A DNA stretch of 64,000 nucleotides from assembly GCF_034676725.1 (NCBI RefSeq), contig NZ_JAUCBR010000004.1:2942001-3006000 (forward strand), in the 5' to 3' direction. This DNA is from Denitromonas sp. GTDB taxonomy: Bacteria > Pseudomonadota > Gammaproteobacteria > Burkholderiales > Rhodocyclaceae. The notes below the pieces were generated by a model. It saw nothing but the letters and a program-made list of their open reading frames with translations, searched no databases and was not told the DNA's origin. Made by a program: the position numbers and the translations under genes. Below are positions 16,613 to 25,048 of this stretch, piece after piece; position 1 is the stretch's first letter; each line of letters opens with the position of its first letter.

Positions 16613-18238
16613 TTAGAGGCGGAAGCTGGCGACCGAGCCTTTGAGGTCGCCGGCCAGGCTGCGTAGCTGGTCGGCGGTGTTGGCCATCCGTCCGAGCGCC
16701 GACTGGTTGGCGCGCACACGCTCGGCCATGACCTCGACATTGCGGCTGATGTGGCCGCTCGATTCGCTTTGCTCGCGCACGGCGCGGGTGATTTCGCCGA
16801 CTTCGGCGGTGGTGTGGCTGACCGACTCGTTGGCCTCGCCCAGTGCCTCGGAGGCCAGGCGCATGCCGCTGCGGCTGTCTTCGAGCGACTCGAGGCCCTT
16901 GTTGAGCGCCTTCTCCAGCGTGCGTGCTTGCTCGCCGAGGACATTGGTGATGCTGTCGATCTGGCTGGCCGACTGGCCGGATTTTTCGGCCAGCTTGCGT
17001 ACCTCGTCGGCCACCACGGCAAAGCCGCGGCCCTGTTCGCCGGCACGGGCGGCCTCGATGGCAGCGTTCAGTGCCAGCAGGTTGGTCTGCTCGGCGATCT
17101 CGCGCACCTGCTGGGTCATGGTGGTGATTTCCTGGGCGCTCTTGAAGAAGGCCTGTGCCGTCTCGGTGACGCCGCGCATCACCGTGGCCGAGCCTTCGAC
17201 CGACTTCGACAGGGCGTCGAGGCGGCTGGCCGCACGCGACGAGGCCTCCAGCCCTTTATCGGACAGGGCGCTGAGCCGCTCGGTGTTGCCGCTGATGCGC
17301 TGGATGGCCGCGGTGACGGTATCGACGCCCTGGGCGGTGTCGCTTGCCGCTTCGGTCTGGCGCTCGGCAGATTCCGCCGCCTTGCGCGACTCTTCGGCCA
17401 CTTCGCCGGCGGCAGCGTCGACGCTGCTGACCGATTGGGCCACCCGGCCAATGAGCTTGCCGAGGTCGTTGCGGATCGATTCCGCACTTTGTGCGATGCG
17501 CCCGAGCTCGTCCTGCGTGTGCGCACGGATCGGCTGGCTGAAATCGCCCTTGGCCAGGGTGTGCAGCCCGCTTTCGAGTTCTCGTGCCGGGCCGATCAGC
17601 TGGCTGCGCAGCAGCCACAGGAAGAGCGCGAAGGCCAGGGCACAGGCCACGGCCATCAGGCCGGCGGTGATCACGATGGCCTGACGGGCATCGGCCTTGA
17701 TCGCGCTGGTCCGCTCCTCGATCTGCGCATTGACCAGGGCGGCCAGATCGTCCAGATGCTTGCCGGCCGGTTTGTCGGCGTCGCGGACGTTCTTCTCCAG
17801 CGCGTACATGTCGTAGCTCACCCGATAGGCGGACAGGGCGTCGCCATACGCCTCGCGCAGCGCCTTGTGCGACTGCAGGAAATCCTTGGCGAGCGCCTGG
17901 GTCTGTGCGTTGACCAGCGGCGAGGCGGCCAGGGCCGCCAGTTCGGCCTGCAGTTTGTCGTGCTTCTTGCCATAGGCCAGCCAGTAGTCGGCCGTGATTT
18001 CGTCCTCGGTGATGCGCAACAGGATGTTTTTCCAGTCGAGCAGTTGCGAGAGGAACACCGTTTTGTTGTCGGCGAGCTTGAACTGCTCGGTATGCAGGGC
18101 GTCGACGTCGCCGGTGAGGGTGTCGATCGCACGGTATTGCAGGAACAGGCCGACGCAGGCAGCAACCAGCAGCAAGGCGGTGCCGCCACCACAGATCAAC
18201 AGCAGCTTGTTGCGGATGCTGGAGAGAATGAATTGCAT
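16613..18238 (-). CDS. Methyl-accepting chemotaxis protein
   Basis: Transmembrane chemoreceptor of about 541 residues. TM1 is near residues 10-30 (LLLICGGGTALLLVAACVGLF). A periplasmic helical sensor of about 150 residues follows (WKNILLRITEDEITADYWLAYGKKH...), most likely a four-helix bundle. TM2 (AIVITAGLMAVACALAFALFLWLL) leads to a HAMP domain and the signalling domain with the conserved tip EQTNLLALNAAIEAARAGEQ. The start at 18238 is the first that gives a normal TM1. A sigma28 promoter stands 36 bases upstream. The ligand is unknown; it lies between the ars operon and motD. Confidence 0.93.
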   Translation of the reverse strand: MQFILSSIRNKLLLICGGGTALLLVAACVGLFLQYRAIDTLTGDVDALHTEQFKLADNKTVFLSQLLDWKNILLRITEDEITADYWLAYGKKHDKLQAELAALAASPLVNAQTQALAKDFLQSHKALREAYGDALSAYRVSYDMYALEKNVRDADKPAGKHLDDLAALVNAQIEERTSAIKADARQAIVITAGLMAVACALAFALFLWLLRSQLIGPARELESGLHTLAKGDFSQPIRAHTQDELGRIAQSAESIRNDLGKLIGRVAQSVSSVDAAAGEVAEESRKAAESAERQTEAASDTAQGVDTVTAAIQRISGNTERLSALSDKGLEASSRAASRLDALSKSVEGSATVMRGVTETAQAFFKSAQEITTMTQQVREIAEQTNLLALNAAIEAARAGEQGRGFAVVADEVRKLAEKSGQSASQIDSITNVLGEQARTLEKALNKGLESLEDSRSGMRLASEALGEANESVSHTTAEVGEITRAVREQSESSGHISRNVEVMAERVRANQSALGRMANTADQLRSLAGDLKGSVASFRL

Positions 18239-18273
18239 GATCGGACCATCGCAGGAAGTGGAGTTGTCGTGAA

Positions 18274-18300
18274 CGTACGGCTGCGCATGGACTTTCTTTA
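18274..18300 (-). promoter_or_regulatory. Sigma28 (FliA) promoter of the chemoreceptor gene
   Basis: Read leftward: TAAAGAAA, 11 bases, GCCGTACG, against the consensus TAAAGTTT-N11-GCCGATAA. The spacing is exact, with the core TAAAG and GCCG intact. The predicted start near 18267 is about 30 bases before the chemoreceptor ATG. Confidence 0.75.
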
Positions 18301-18351
18301 ACCGGAAAAACCCGAATGTTGGTCCGGCGTGTGTTGTGCTCAGCGCCGCCC

Positions 18352-18378
18352 TCAAGGCCGCGGCCCCGGTGCCGTAAT
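18352..18378 (+). promoter_or_regulatory. Sigma28 (FliA)-like promoter of motD
   Basis: TCAAGGCC, 11 bases, GCCGTAAT. GCCG and the spacing match the FliA consensus and the -35 half matches partly (TCAAG for TAAAG). It lies 68 bases before motD and back-to-back with the chemoreceptor promoter, and would give motD its own late-class promoter despite its separation from motC. Confidence 0.55.
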
Positions 18379-18445
18379 CGCACAGTAGGTGGCATGAACG
18401 TTGCGTGTTACCAGTGGCGATGCCGCCCAAGGACTGGATGCCGAG

Positions 18446-19297
18446 ATGGCCAGACGACGCAAAGACGCAGACGAGCACGAAAACCACGAGCGCTGGCTCG
18501 TGTCCTATGCCGACTTCATCACCTTGCTGTTTGCCTTTTTCGTGGTGATGTACTCCCTCAGTTCGGTGAACGAGGGCAAATACCGTGTGCTCAGCGATTC
18601 ACTGGTGCAGGCCTTTCGCAGTGTCAGTGTGAACGAATCGGGCACCCAGATCGTGGTGCAGCAGGTGCCGATGCCGACCGGGCCGATTCCCATGCCCAAG
18701 ATCGACCGCGCCAAGCAGGCGGCCGAGCAGGCCAAGCAGCAGGCGCGCGAGGCGGCGGTCAAGAAGGTGCGCAGCATGGCCGAGGAGATCCGGCGGGTGC
18801 TCAAGCCGCTGTCGGACGGCGGACAGGTGCTGGTGACCGAGGGCGCCAATGGCATCAAGGTCGAGATCAACGCCGAGGTACTGTTCGCGCCCGGTGAGGC
18901 GTTGTTGGGGGCGCCGGCGGTCAGTGCGTTGAGCGCGGTGGCGCAGGTGCTGGCGGGCTCGGAGTTTCCGATCGTGATCGAGGGGCATACCGATAATGTT
19001 CCGATCAGCACCTACCGCTTCCCGTCCAACTGGGAGTTGTCGGCGGTGCGTGCATCGAGCGTGGTGCGGCTGTTCGTTAACGCCGGTGTCGAGCCGGCCC
19101 GCCTGACGGCGGCGGGCTATGGTGATCAACGCCCTGTGGCGGACAACGATACGCCCGAGAGTCGCAGCCGGAACCGGCGTGTGACGCTGTTGATCGAATC
19201 GATGCTGGTCGAGGAAGACCTGCCGCCGGTGGTGCCGCTGCGCCGCGACGATCCGATCCAGACCATCCTGCCCGGCGTAAGCGAGACGCGGTTGTGA
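18446..19297 (+). CDS. motD: Flagellar motor stator protein MotD (MotB family)
   Basis: Peptidoglycan-anchored stator partner of MotC. The start at 18446 (MARRRKDADEHENHERW) is the family start; the frame is open from 18401. One membrane helix (SYADFITLLFAFFVVMYSLSS) carries the proton-binding Asp in YADF. A coiled linker (KQAAEQAKQQAREAA) precedes an OmpA-like domain (VIEGHTDNVPIS ... ELSAVRASSVVRLFV). About 283 residues. It is detached from motC by the ars cluster and the chemoreceptor gene. Confidence 0.93.
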   Translation: MARRRKDADEHENHERWLVSYADFITLLFAFFVVMYSLSSVNEGKYRVLSDSLVQAFRSVSVNESGTQIVVQQVPMPTGPIPMPKIDRAKQAAEQAKQQAREAAVKKVRSMAEEIRRVLKPLSDGGQVLVTEGANGIKVEINAEVLFAPGEALLGAPAVSALSAVAQVLAGSEFPIVIEGHTDNVPISTYRFPSNWELSAVRASSVVRLFVNAGVEPARLTAAGYGDQRPVADNDTPESRSRNRRVTLLIESMLVEEDLPPVVPLRRDDPIQTILPGVSETRL

Positions 19298-19311
19298 TAT
19301 CAGTCGCAAAA

Positions 19312-19325
19312 TTGATTTGAATCAA
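19312..19325 (+). promoter_or_regulatory. FNR/Anr box upstream of bacteriohemerythrin
   Basis: TTGAT-TTGA-ATCAA is a perfect match to TTGAT-N4-ATCAA. A -10-like TAGGAT at 19347-19352 puts the box centre about 41 bases before the likely transcription start, the class II activator position. Oxygen-limited induction of the downstream gene is expected. Confidence 0.8.
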
Positions 19326-19382
19326 ATCTAATGCGGTGCACAAGACTAGGATGTTGTTACATTTTTTAACATCGAGTGCATC

Positions 19383-19856
19383 ATGGCCGAGCTGTTTCAG
19401 TGGTCCGCTTCCTACGATGTCGGCATCCAGGAGATCGACGAGCAGCACAAGGTGCTGGTCGACCTGCTCAATCGCCTGCATGACGCCATCCACGCCCACC
19501 AGGGCACGGACACCTCGCGCAAGATCCTTGGCGACCTGGCGGACTACACACGGACCCATTTCGCGGTCGAAGAGTCGCTCATGCGGGTGTCGAACTACCC
19601 CGACTTCGAAGCGCACAAGCAAAACCACGAGGACCTGATCGGCCAGGTCAACGCATTGCAGACCAAGCTCGACTCGGGCGAGGCGAAGATCACCTTCGAG
19701 TTGCTGCACTTTCTCAAGGTCTGGCTGACGCACCACATCAAGGAAGCGGACAAGCGCTTTGCCGACTATTTCGTCAGTGTCGGTGGCGCGCCGGCCTGGG
19801 CGCCGCATGTCGAAGAGAGCATGCGCGAGAAGAAATGGTGGTGGAAGTTCTGGTAA
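19383..19856 (+). CDS. Bacteriohemerythrin
   Basis: Single-domain oxygen-binding di-iron protein of 157 residues, probably cytoplasmic. The expected iron ligands are all present: H22, H59, E63, H78, H82, H118 and D123 in the order H...HxxxE...HxxxH...HxxxxD. Such proteins store or deliver O2, often to respiratory oxidases or chemotaxis. The FNR box upstream points to induction at low oxygen. A terminator follows 24 bases after the stop. Confidence 0.93.
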   Translation: MAELFQWSASYDVGIQEIDEQHKVLVDLLNRLHDAIHAHQGTDTSRKILGDLADYTRTHFAVEESLMRVSNYPDFEAHKQNHEDLIGQVNALQTKLDSGEAKITFELLHFLKVWLTHHIKEADKRFADYFVSVGGAPAWAPHVEESMREKKWWWKFW

Positions 19857-19880
19857 GTCCCCCTGCTGCGACTCCGACGA

Positions 19881-19906
19881 CGAGGCCCGAGCGGCCTCGT
19901 TTTTTT
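19881..19906. terminator. Intrinsic terminator between convergent genes
   Basis: CGAGGCC, a five-base loop and GGCCTCG are followed by seven T on the plus strand. It ends the bacteriohemerythrin transcript, and the stop of the leftward membrane-protein gene lies right beside it. Confidence 0.85.
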
Positions 19907-19907
19907 G

Positions 19908-20849
19908 TCAGGCCCGTGCCGTATGTGCCAGCGGCAGCCGTGACAGCAGGCGGATCACCACGAGGGCAAACAACAGCCGCGCCCACAGGATGCCGGACAG
20001 ATCGGCACCCATCAGCAGGATCAGCAGCGTGTCTTCGATCAGGCTATGGCACAGGCCGAGAAAACTCAGGGTGAGAAAGACATCGCGGCGGGTCAGCGCG
20101 CCGCTGCGCACTTCCTTGAGCAGCAATCCGGCGCCGAAGGTCAGGCCCAGTGTCACGCCGATGACGGTGATGTTGGCGGCCTCGCCGCGGATGCCGATCA
20201 GCCGCAGCGCCGGCACCAGCACGGCGTGGATCAGGCGTTCGATGCCCAGGTAGCGGAGCAGCCGGAGAATCGCCATCAAGGTGGCGATGATCACGAGAAT
20301 CCAGGCCAGCGTCTGCAACTGGTCAAGCGCCCAGCCAGCCAGTGTGGGTGCCACCGCCGGGGCCTGCCAGGGCAGGGCGAGGGGGCGGTCGAGCCCGCCG
20401 GTGCCTTGATAGACGAGGTTGAGCAAGGCGCCCAGCACCACGGCACCGACCAGGCGGATCAGCAGCGTCGCGCGCCAGCTGACCCCGGCCGCCTTGGCGA
20501 CCGCGCCTTCGACCGGCAGCGAGTGCGCCACCAGCATCATGGTGCCGAGCACGGTGGCCTGGGCAACGGTGACCGGCGTGTCGGCCGCCAGCGCAAAGAA
20601 CACCACCAGGCCGGCGTATATGTTGCTCAGCAAGGTGGCGGCCCACACCAGGCCCAGGCTGTCGGGCAGGCCGACGAGCGTCATGACGGGGGACAGCCAT
20701 CCGGCCAGCACCGCGTTGCCGCCGAGCATGTCCAGCGCCTTGACCACCAGCAGCGCCGGCACCATGACCTTGAGCAAGGCCCAGTAGACGAAGAGCACCT
20801 CGCGGGCGAAGGCGCTGATGGGATGCGAAGGGGGCGGCGGTGTAGTCAC
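19908..20849 (-). CDS. Nucleoside-recognition (Gate) domain membrane protein
   Basis: Polytopic inner-membrane protein of 313 residues, starting with GTG. It has two Gate-type halves: an N-terminal one (LPDSLGLVWAATLLSNIYAGLVVFFAL) and a C-terminal one (GIRGEAANITVIGVTLGLTFGAGLLLKE, FLGLCHSLIEDTLLILLMGADL). This resembles the spore-maturation/YjiG-type Gate family, for which substrates are mostly unknown. It has no obvious operon partner. Confidence 0.72.
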   Translation of the reverse strand: MTTPPPPSHPISAFAREVLFVYWALLKVMVPALLVVKALDMLGGNAVLAGWLSPVMTLVGLPDSLGLVWAATLLSNIYAGLVVFFALAADTPVTVAQATVLGTMMLVAHSLPVEGAVAKAAGVSWRATLLIRLVGAVVLGALLNLVYQGTGGLDRPLALPWQAPAVAPTLAGWALDQLQTLAWILVIIATLMAILRLLRYLGIERLIHAVLVPALRLIGIRGEAANITVIGVTLGLTFGAGLLLKEVRSGALTRRDVFLTLSFLGLCHSLIEDTLLILLMGADLSGILWARLLFALVVIRLLSRLPLAHTARA

Positions 20850-20988
20850 GGTGGCGGAGCGGTCGATGGTGTTGAGGCTTAGTCTAGGCGCGCCGATGGA
20901 AAATCATTCGCCAAAATGGGATAAAGACTTTCCAGAAAATTTTTTTCGGAAGGCATAAACTGAAGAATCTGAATCTCCGCTGCACGCC

Positions 20989-21459
20989 ATGTCCCTGGAC
21001 CGTACCGACCGTCGCATTCTTGCCGTGCTGCAGCAGGACGCTGCCCTGACCAACCAGGCGCTTGCCGAGCGCATCGGCCTGTCGCCGCCAGCGTGCCTGA
21101 AGCGGGTCAAGCGCCTGCGCGAGGCCGGCATCATCACCCGCCAGGTGGCGCTGCTTGACCCGCAGCGGGTCGGCCCGCTGCTGCACATCGTGGTGGAAGT
21201 GACGATGGAGCGTGACCGCAAGGACCTGTACCAGCGCTTTCTTCGCCGGGCCCTGGCCCATGTCGCCGTGAAGCAGTGCTACCAGGTGACCGGCGAGATC
21301 GATTTCGTGCTGATCGTGGTGGTGCCGGACATGGATGCCTACGACCGCTTTTGCGATGAGGTGCTGTACGCCGACGACAACCTGCGCAAGTTCCGCACCC
21401 TGGTGTCGCGCTTCCGTAACAAGTTCGAGACGGCGCTGGATCTGCCGGAGCCGCCGTGA
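20989..21459 (+). CDS. Lrp/AsnC family transcriptional regulator
   Basis: 156 residues. The N-terminal helix-turn-helix is MSLDRTDRRILAVLQQDAALTNQALAERIGLSPPACLKRVKRLREAG, followed by the RAM/AsnC ligand-binding domain (VGPLLHIVVEVTMERD ... CYQVTGEIDFVLIVVVPDMDAYDRF). Members respond to amino acids. It converges on an amino-acid-type binding protein gene with 20 bases between stops and is divergent from the Gate-domain gene. Its targets are unknown. Confidence 0.92.
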   Translation: MSLDRTDRRILAVLQQDAALTNQALAERIGLSPPACLKRVKRLREAGIITRQVALLDPQRVGPLLHIVVEVTMERDRKDLYQRFLRRALAHVAVKQCYQVTGEIDFVLIVVVPDMDAYDRFCDEVLYADDNLRKFRTLVSRFRNKFETALDLPEPP

Positions 21460-21478
21460 CGCTTTGCCGTGCGGCCGC

Positions 21479-22354
21479 TCAGGGAAACGCCGGCTCGCGG
21501 TTGGGGGTGGTGAAGGTTTCCTTGGTGAGCCGGTTGAGGGGCACCTTGAGCGTGGCGGTGTCGAACCAGCGGGCGTAGAGCGCGGGCATCTTCGGCGTGG
21601 GCAACAAGCTCGCCAGGGCGTCGCTGACCGCGGCGGCAAATGGCGCATCGTTCTTGCGCATCATGATGCCGTAGGGCTCGATCGACAGGAACGGGCCGAC
21701 CACCTCGAACAGCGTCGGGCCGTTGGCGGCGGCCGAAATCTGTGAATAGAGAATGATGTCGTCCAGCGCAAAGGCCCTGGCCTTACCGTCGCGCACGGCG
21801 GCGAGGCCGGCTTCGGCATCGGCCACATAGACCGGAACCAGCCCCAGCGATGCCGCGGCGTCGTACTCGCGCACCAGCTTTTCGCCGGTGGTGTTCCTGA
21901 TGAGCGCGATGGGCTGGTTCGCGAGGTCGTCGATGGCGCGGATCTTGTCGGCCTTGCGGGTCAGCAGCCGGGTGCCGGTGACGTAGAACGCCGGCGAGAA
22001 GGCGTAGCGCGCAAGGCGCTCTCGGGTGATCGTCGAGGCGCTGCAGTCCATGTCGGTTTGGTTGGCATCGAGCGCGGTGAAGCGGGTGTCCCAGGTCGTC
22101 TCCCGGTAGGCGATCTTCAGCGCCGGCAAGCCGAGCCGGGTCTGCAGGTCGGTCGCGATCTGGCGGCAGATGTCGAGGGTGTAGCCTTCCGGCGCACCGT
22201 CGGTGGCGATGCCGAAGGGTGGGTTGCCACCGACCCAGCCGATGGTCAGGGTGCCGGTGCGGCGGATCTTGTCGAGCGTGTCGGCCAGCGAGGGGGCCGC
22301 CAGCCCCAGGGTCAGGACGAACAGCAACAGATGAGAAAGGTGGCGATATGCCAT
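21479..22354 (-). CDS. Periplasmic amino-acid-type substrate-binding protein (family 3)
   Basis: Solute-binding protein of 291 residues with a signal peptide (MAYRHLSHLLLFVLTLGLAAPSLA). A GltI-like fold signature follows: GTLTIGWVGGNPPFG, EGYTLDICRQIA, MDCSASTITRERLARYAFSPAF. This suggests an acidic amino acid ligand, but the ligand is not certain. No ABC permease or ATPase lies next to it, so it is an orphan or works with a system elsewhere. A strong AAAGGAGA ribosome site is present. Confidence 0.85.
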   Translation of the reverse strand: MAYRHLSHLLLFVLTLGLAAPSLADTLDKIRRTGTLTIGWVGGNPPFGIATDGAPEGYTLDICRQIATDLQTRLGLPALKIAYRETTWDTRFTALDANQTDMDCSASTITRERLARYAFSPAFYVTGTRLLTRKADKIRAIDDLANQPIALIRNTTGEKLVREYDAAASLGLVPVYVADAEAGLAAVRDGKARAFALDDIILYSQISAAANGPTLFEVVGPFLSIEPYGIMMRKNDAPFAAAVSDALASLLPTPKMPALYARWFDTATLKVPLNRLTKETFTTPNREPAFP

Positions 22355-22598
22355 CGAGCGTCTCCTTTGGGTTCCGGTTCGCGTGCGGGCGCGTGTCGGT
22401 CGGCTCCGGCTGTTGTTTTGGCGTCTCCGGTAGCAGCGCCCCCGGACGTGGCGACGGGTGCGTCGCCATGCCGGGGGCAGGGGGCCCGGGGTTGCCGGGA
22501 ATGCCTATTAAACGGGACCTGGCCGAGCAAAACATTGCGATATGCCAACCGGATTGCACGGCGAAAGAAAAAGCGGTGCGCGGAGACGGTGAAATCGG

Positions 22599-22638
22599 AA
22601 AAGAAAAGCCCCGGTGCGGTGTTGCACCGCACCGGGGC
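22599..22638 (-). terminator. Intrinsic terminator after parC
   Basis: A perfect 14-base-pair stem (GCCCCGGTGCGGTG with CACCGCACCGGGGC, loop of three) followed, reading leftward, by TTTTCTTTT. It lies in the 311-base gap 22355-22665 between parC and the binding-protein gene. The rest of that gap shows no clear gene; it should hold the promoter of the binding-protein gene, but no consensus box stands out. Confidence 0.85.
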
Positions 22639-22665
22639 CCCATGGCGCCACGCCCTGGCGGGGGC

Positions 22666-25032
22666 TCAGCGGGCGCCGGTGGGCTTGATCTTCTGCGGCA
22701 GCGGCACGCCCTTGCGCGCGCGACGATGGCGCCACAGTTCGAGCTGGTTGGGCTTGATGCTCAGCTCGGTGGCGCGGTTGCCGCGGCCAATGCCCTGGAC
22801 GAGCAGGTTGTCGGCGTTGTCGGGCACCGCCACGGCGGCCAGCTGGGCCTCGGCGTCGAGCGCCATGACGATGACCCCGCGTCCGCCGGACTGCACCTTC
22901 ATCTCGCTGGTCGGGAAGACCAGCACGCGGCCGTTGTCGGACAGCGCCACGATCCAGTCGCCCTTGACCGGTGTCGGGACCAGCAGCTTTTCACCCTTTT
23001 CGAGCGTCATGAAGGCCTTGCCGGCGCGCTGGCGGGTGGTGGCGTCGGTGATCTTGCAGATGAAGCCGTAGCCGCCCGAGTGGCTGAACAGGTAGTGCGC
23101 TTCGGGGGCGGCAGTGACCACCTGGGCCAGCTTGGCGCCGTCCTGGAATTCGACCAGGGTGGCGATCGGCGTGCCGTCACCGCGCCCGCCGGGCAGGTCG
23201 GCGACACGTACGGTGTAGGCGCGGCCCTTGGTGTCGATCACGATCAGCGGCCACACCGTGCGGGTTTCGATCACCGCGAAGCCGGTGTCGCCGGTCTTGT
23301 AGTTGATGCTCGCCGGGTCTATGCCGTGGCCCTGGCGGGTGCGCACCCAGCCGTTCTTGGAGACGATGACGGTCACCGGCTCGTCGGCCACGCTCACTTC
23401 GGCCACCGTCACCGGGGCGACGGTTTCGATCAGGGTGCGGCGCTCGTCACCGTATTGCTTGGCATCGGCCTCGATCTCCTTGAGGATGAGCTTGGTCATT
23501 GCCGGGCGACTGTCGAGCAGGTGGGTCAGGCCGTCGCGCTCTTCCTTGAGCTTGGCCAGCTCCTGCTCGATCTTGATGCCTTCGAGGCGCGCCAGCTGAC
23601 GCAGGCGGATCTCGAGGATGTCTTCGGCCTGGATGTCGGTGAGGCCAAAGGCGGCGATCAGCGCCGGCTTGGGCTCGTCCGACTCGCGGATGACGCGGAT
23701 CACTTCCTCGATGTTGAGGAAGGCAATCATCCGCCCTTCGAGGATGTGGATGCGCCGGTCGACTTCGTCCAGGCGATGGCGGGTACGCCGCTCGACCGTC
23801 ACATAGCGGAAGTCCACCCACTCGCTGAGGATCTGCACCAGGTTCTTCTGCTGCGGCCGGCCGTCGCGGCCGATCATGGTCAGGTTGAGCGAGGTGGAGG
23901 TTTCGAGGCTGGTGTGCGCGAGCAACACGGCCATGAATTCGTCGCGGCTCTGGCGGCTGGAGCGCGGCTCGAGCACCAGGCGGATCGGCGCCTTGTCGGA
24001 AGACTCATCGCGCACGGTTTCGAGCACGCCGAGCACCAGTTGCTTGAGCTGCTTTTGCTCCTGCGAGACTTCCTTCTTGCCGGTGCGCGGCTGCGGATTG
24101 GTGAGGGTTTCGATCTCGGCCAGCACCTGCGCGGCGGAGACGCCATGCGGGAACTCGTCGATGATCACCCGCCACTGGCCGCGGGCCATCTCCTCGATGC
24201 GCCAGCGCGCGCGCATGCGCAGGCTGCCGCGCCCGGTGGCGTAGGCTTCGCGCAGGGTCTCGGCGGGGGAGATGAGCTGGCCGCCGCCGGGGTAGTCCGG
24301 GCCTGGCAGCACTTCCATCACTTCGTCGAGCGTGGCCTCGGGCTTGCGGATCAGCAGGCAGGCCGCCTTGGCGACTTCGCGCAGATTGTGTGGCGGGATT
24401 TCGGTGGCCATGCCCACGGCAATGCCCGAGGCGCCGTTCATCAGCACGAAGGGCAGGCGCGCCGGCAGCAGCGCCGGCTCTTTGAAGGCGCCGTCGTAGT
24501 TGGGGCGGAAGTCGACCGTGCCACGGTCGATCTCGGCGAGCAGCAACTCGGCAATCGGGGTGAGGCGGCATTCGGTGTAACGCATGGCGGCGGCGGAATC
24601 GCCGTCGCGCGAGCCGAAGTTGCCCTGGCCGTCGACCAGCGGGTAGCGCAGCGAGAAGTCCTGCGCGGTGCGCACCATGGCGTCGTACACCGAGCTGTCG
24701 CCGTGCGGGTGGTATTTGCCGATCACGTCGCCGACCACGCGGGCCGATTTCACATGCTTGCTGCTGGCCGACAGGCGCATCTCGTTCATGGCGAACAGGA
24801 TGCGGCGCTGCACCGGCTTCATGCCGTCTTCGACCTGCGGCAGGGCGCGTGACTTGACCACGCTCATCGCGTAGGCGAGGTAGGCGCGCTCGGCGAAGAG
24901 GTCGAGCGGCAGGGCGTCGTCGCCCATCGGCGGCGGGGTGTCGCCGCCCGGCGGGGCGGGTGGCGGCGCGTCGGCGGCGGGCACGGCGCCCGGGGCGGGC
25001 GGGGCGAACAGGTCGAGAGTGTCGTTGCTCAT
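22666..25032 (-). CDS. parC: DNA topoisomerase IV subunit A (ParC)
   Basis: DNA-cleaving subunit that decatenates daughter chromosomes with ParE. 788 residues. The breakage-reunion domain starts DLFAERAYLAYAMSVVKSRALPQVEDGMKPVQRRILFAM. The catalytic Tyr is in AMRYTECRLT, a quinolone-determining-type region is present (KYHPHGDSSVYDAMVR), and a C-terminal beta-pinwheel follows (SVADEPVTVIVSKNGWVRTRQGHG). The first 40 residues are Pro/Ala-rich and poorly conserved, so a later start is possible. Downstream of the frameshifted gene and parE on the same strand. Confidence 0.96.
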   Translation of the reverse strand: MSNDTLDLFAPPAPGAVPAADAPPPAPPGGDTPPPMGDDALPLDLFAERAYLAYAMSVVKSRALPQVEDGMKPVQRRILFAMNEMRLSASSKHVKSARVVGDVIGKYHPHGDSSVYDAMVRTAQDFSLRYPLVDGQGNFGSRDGDSAAAMRYTECRLTPIAELLLAEIDRGTVDFRPNYDGAFKEPALLPARLPFVLMNGASGIAVGMATEIPPHNLREVAKAACLLIRKPEATLDEVMEVLPGPDYPGGGQLISPAETLREAYATGRGSLRMRARWRIEEMARGQWRVIIDEFPHGVSAAQVLAEIETLTNPQPRTGKKEVSQEQKQLKQLVLGVLETVRDESSDKAPIRLVLEPRSSRQSRDEFMAVLLAHTSLETSTSLNLTMIGRDGRPQQKNLVQILSEWVDFRYVTVERRTRHRLDEVDRRIHILEGRMIAFLNIEEVIRVIRESDEPKPALIAAFGLTDIQAEDILEIRLRQLARLEGIKIEQELAKLKEERDGLTHLLDSRPAMTKLILKEIEADAKQYGDERRTLIETVAPVTVAEVSVADEPVTVIVSKNGWVRTRQGHGIDPASINYKTGDTGFAVIETRTVWPLIVIDTKGRAYTVRVADLPGGRGDGTPIATLVEFQDGAKLAQVVTAAPEAHYLFSHSGGYGFICKITDATTRQRAGKAFMTLEKGEKLLVPTPVKGDWIVALSDNGRVLVFPTSEMKVQSGGRGVIVMALDAEAQLAAVAVPDNADNLLVQGIGRGNRATELSIKPNQLELWRHRRARKGVPLPQKIKPTGAR

Positions 25033-25048
25033 GAAAACGTCGGAAATC

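Noticed and set aside
22219..24852. 877-codon plus-strand open frame opposite parC
   Set aside because: Antisense shadow of parC; composition is skewed and no start site or domain supports it.
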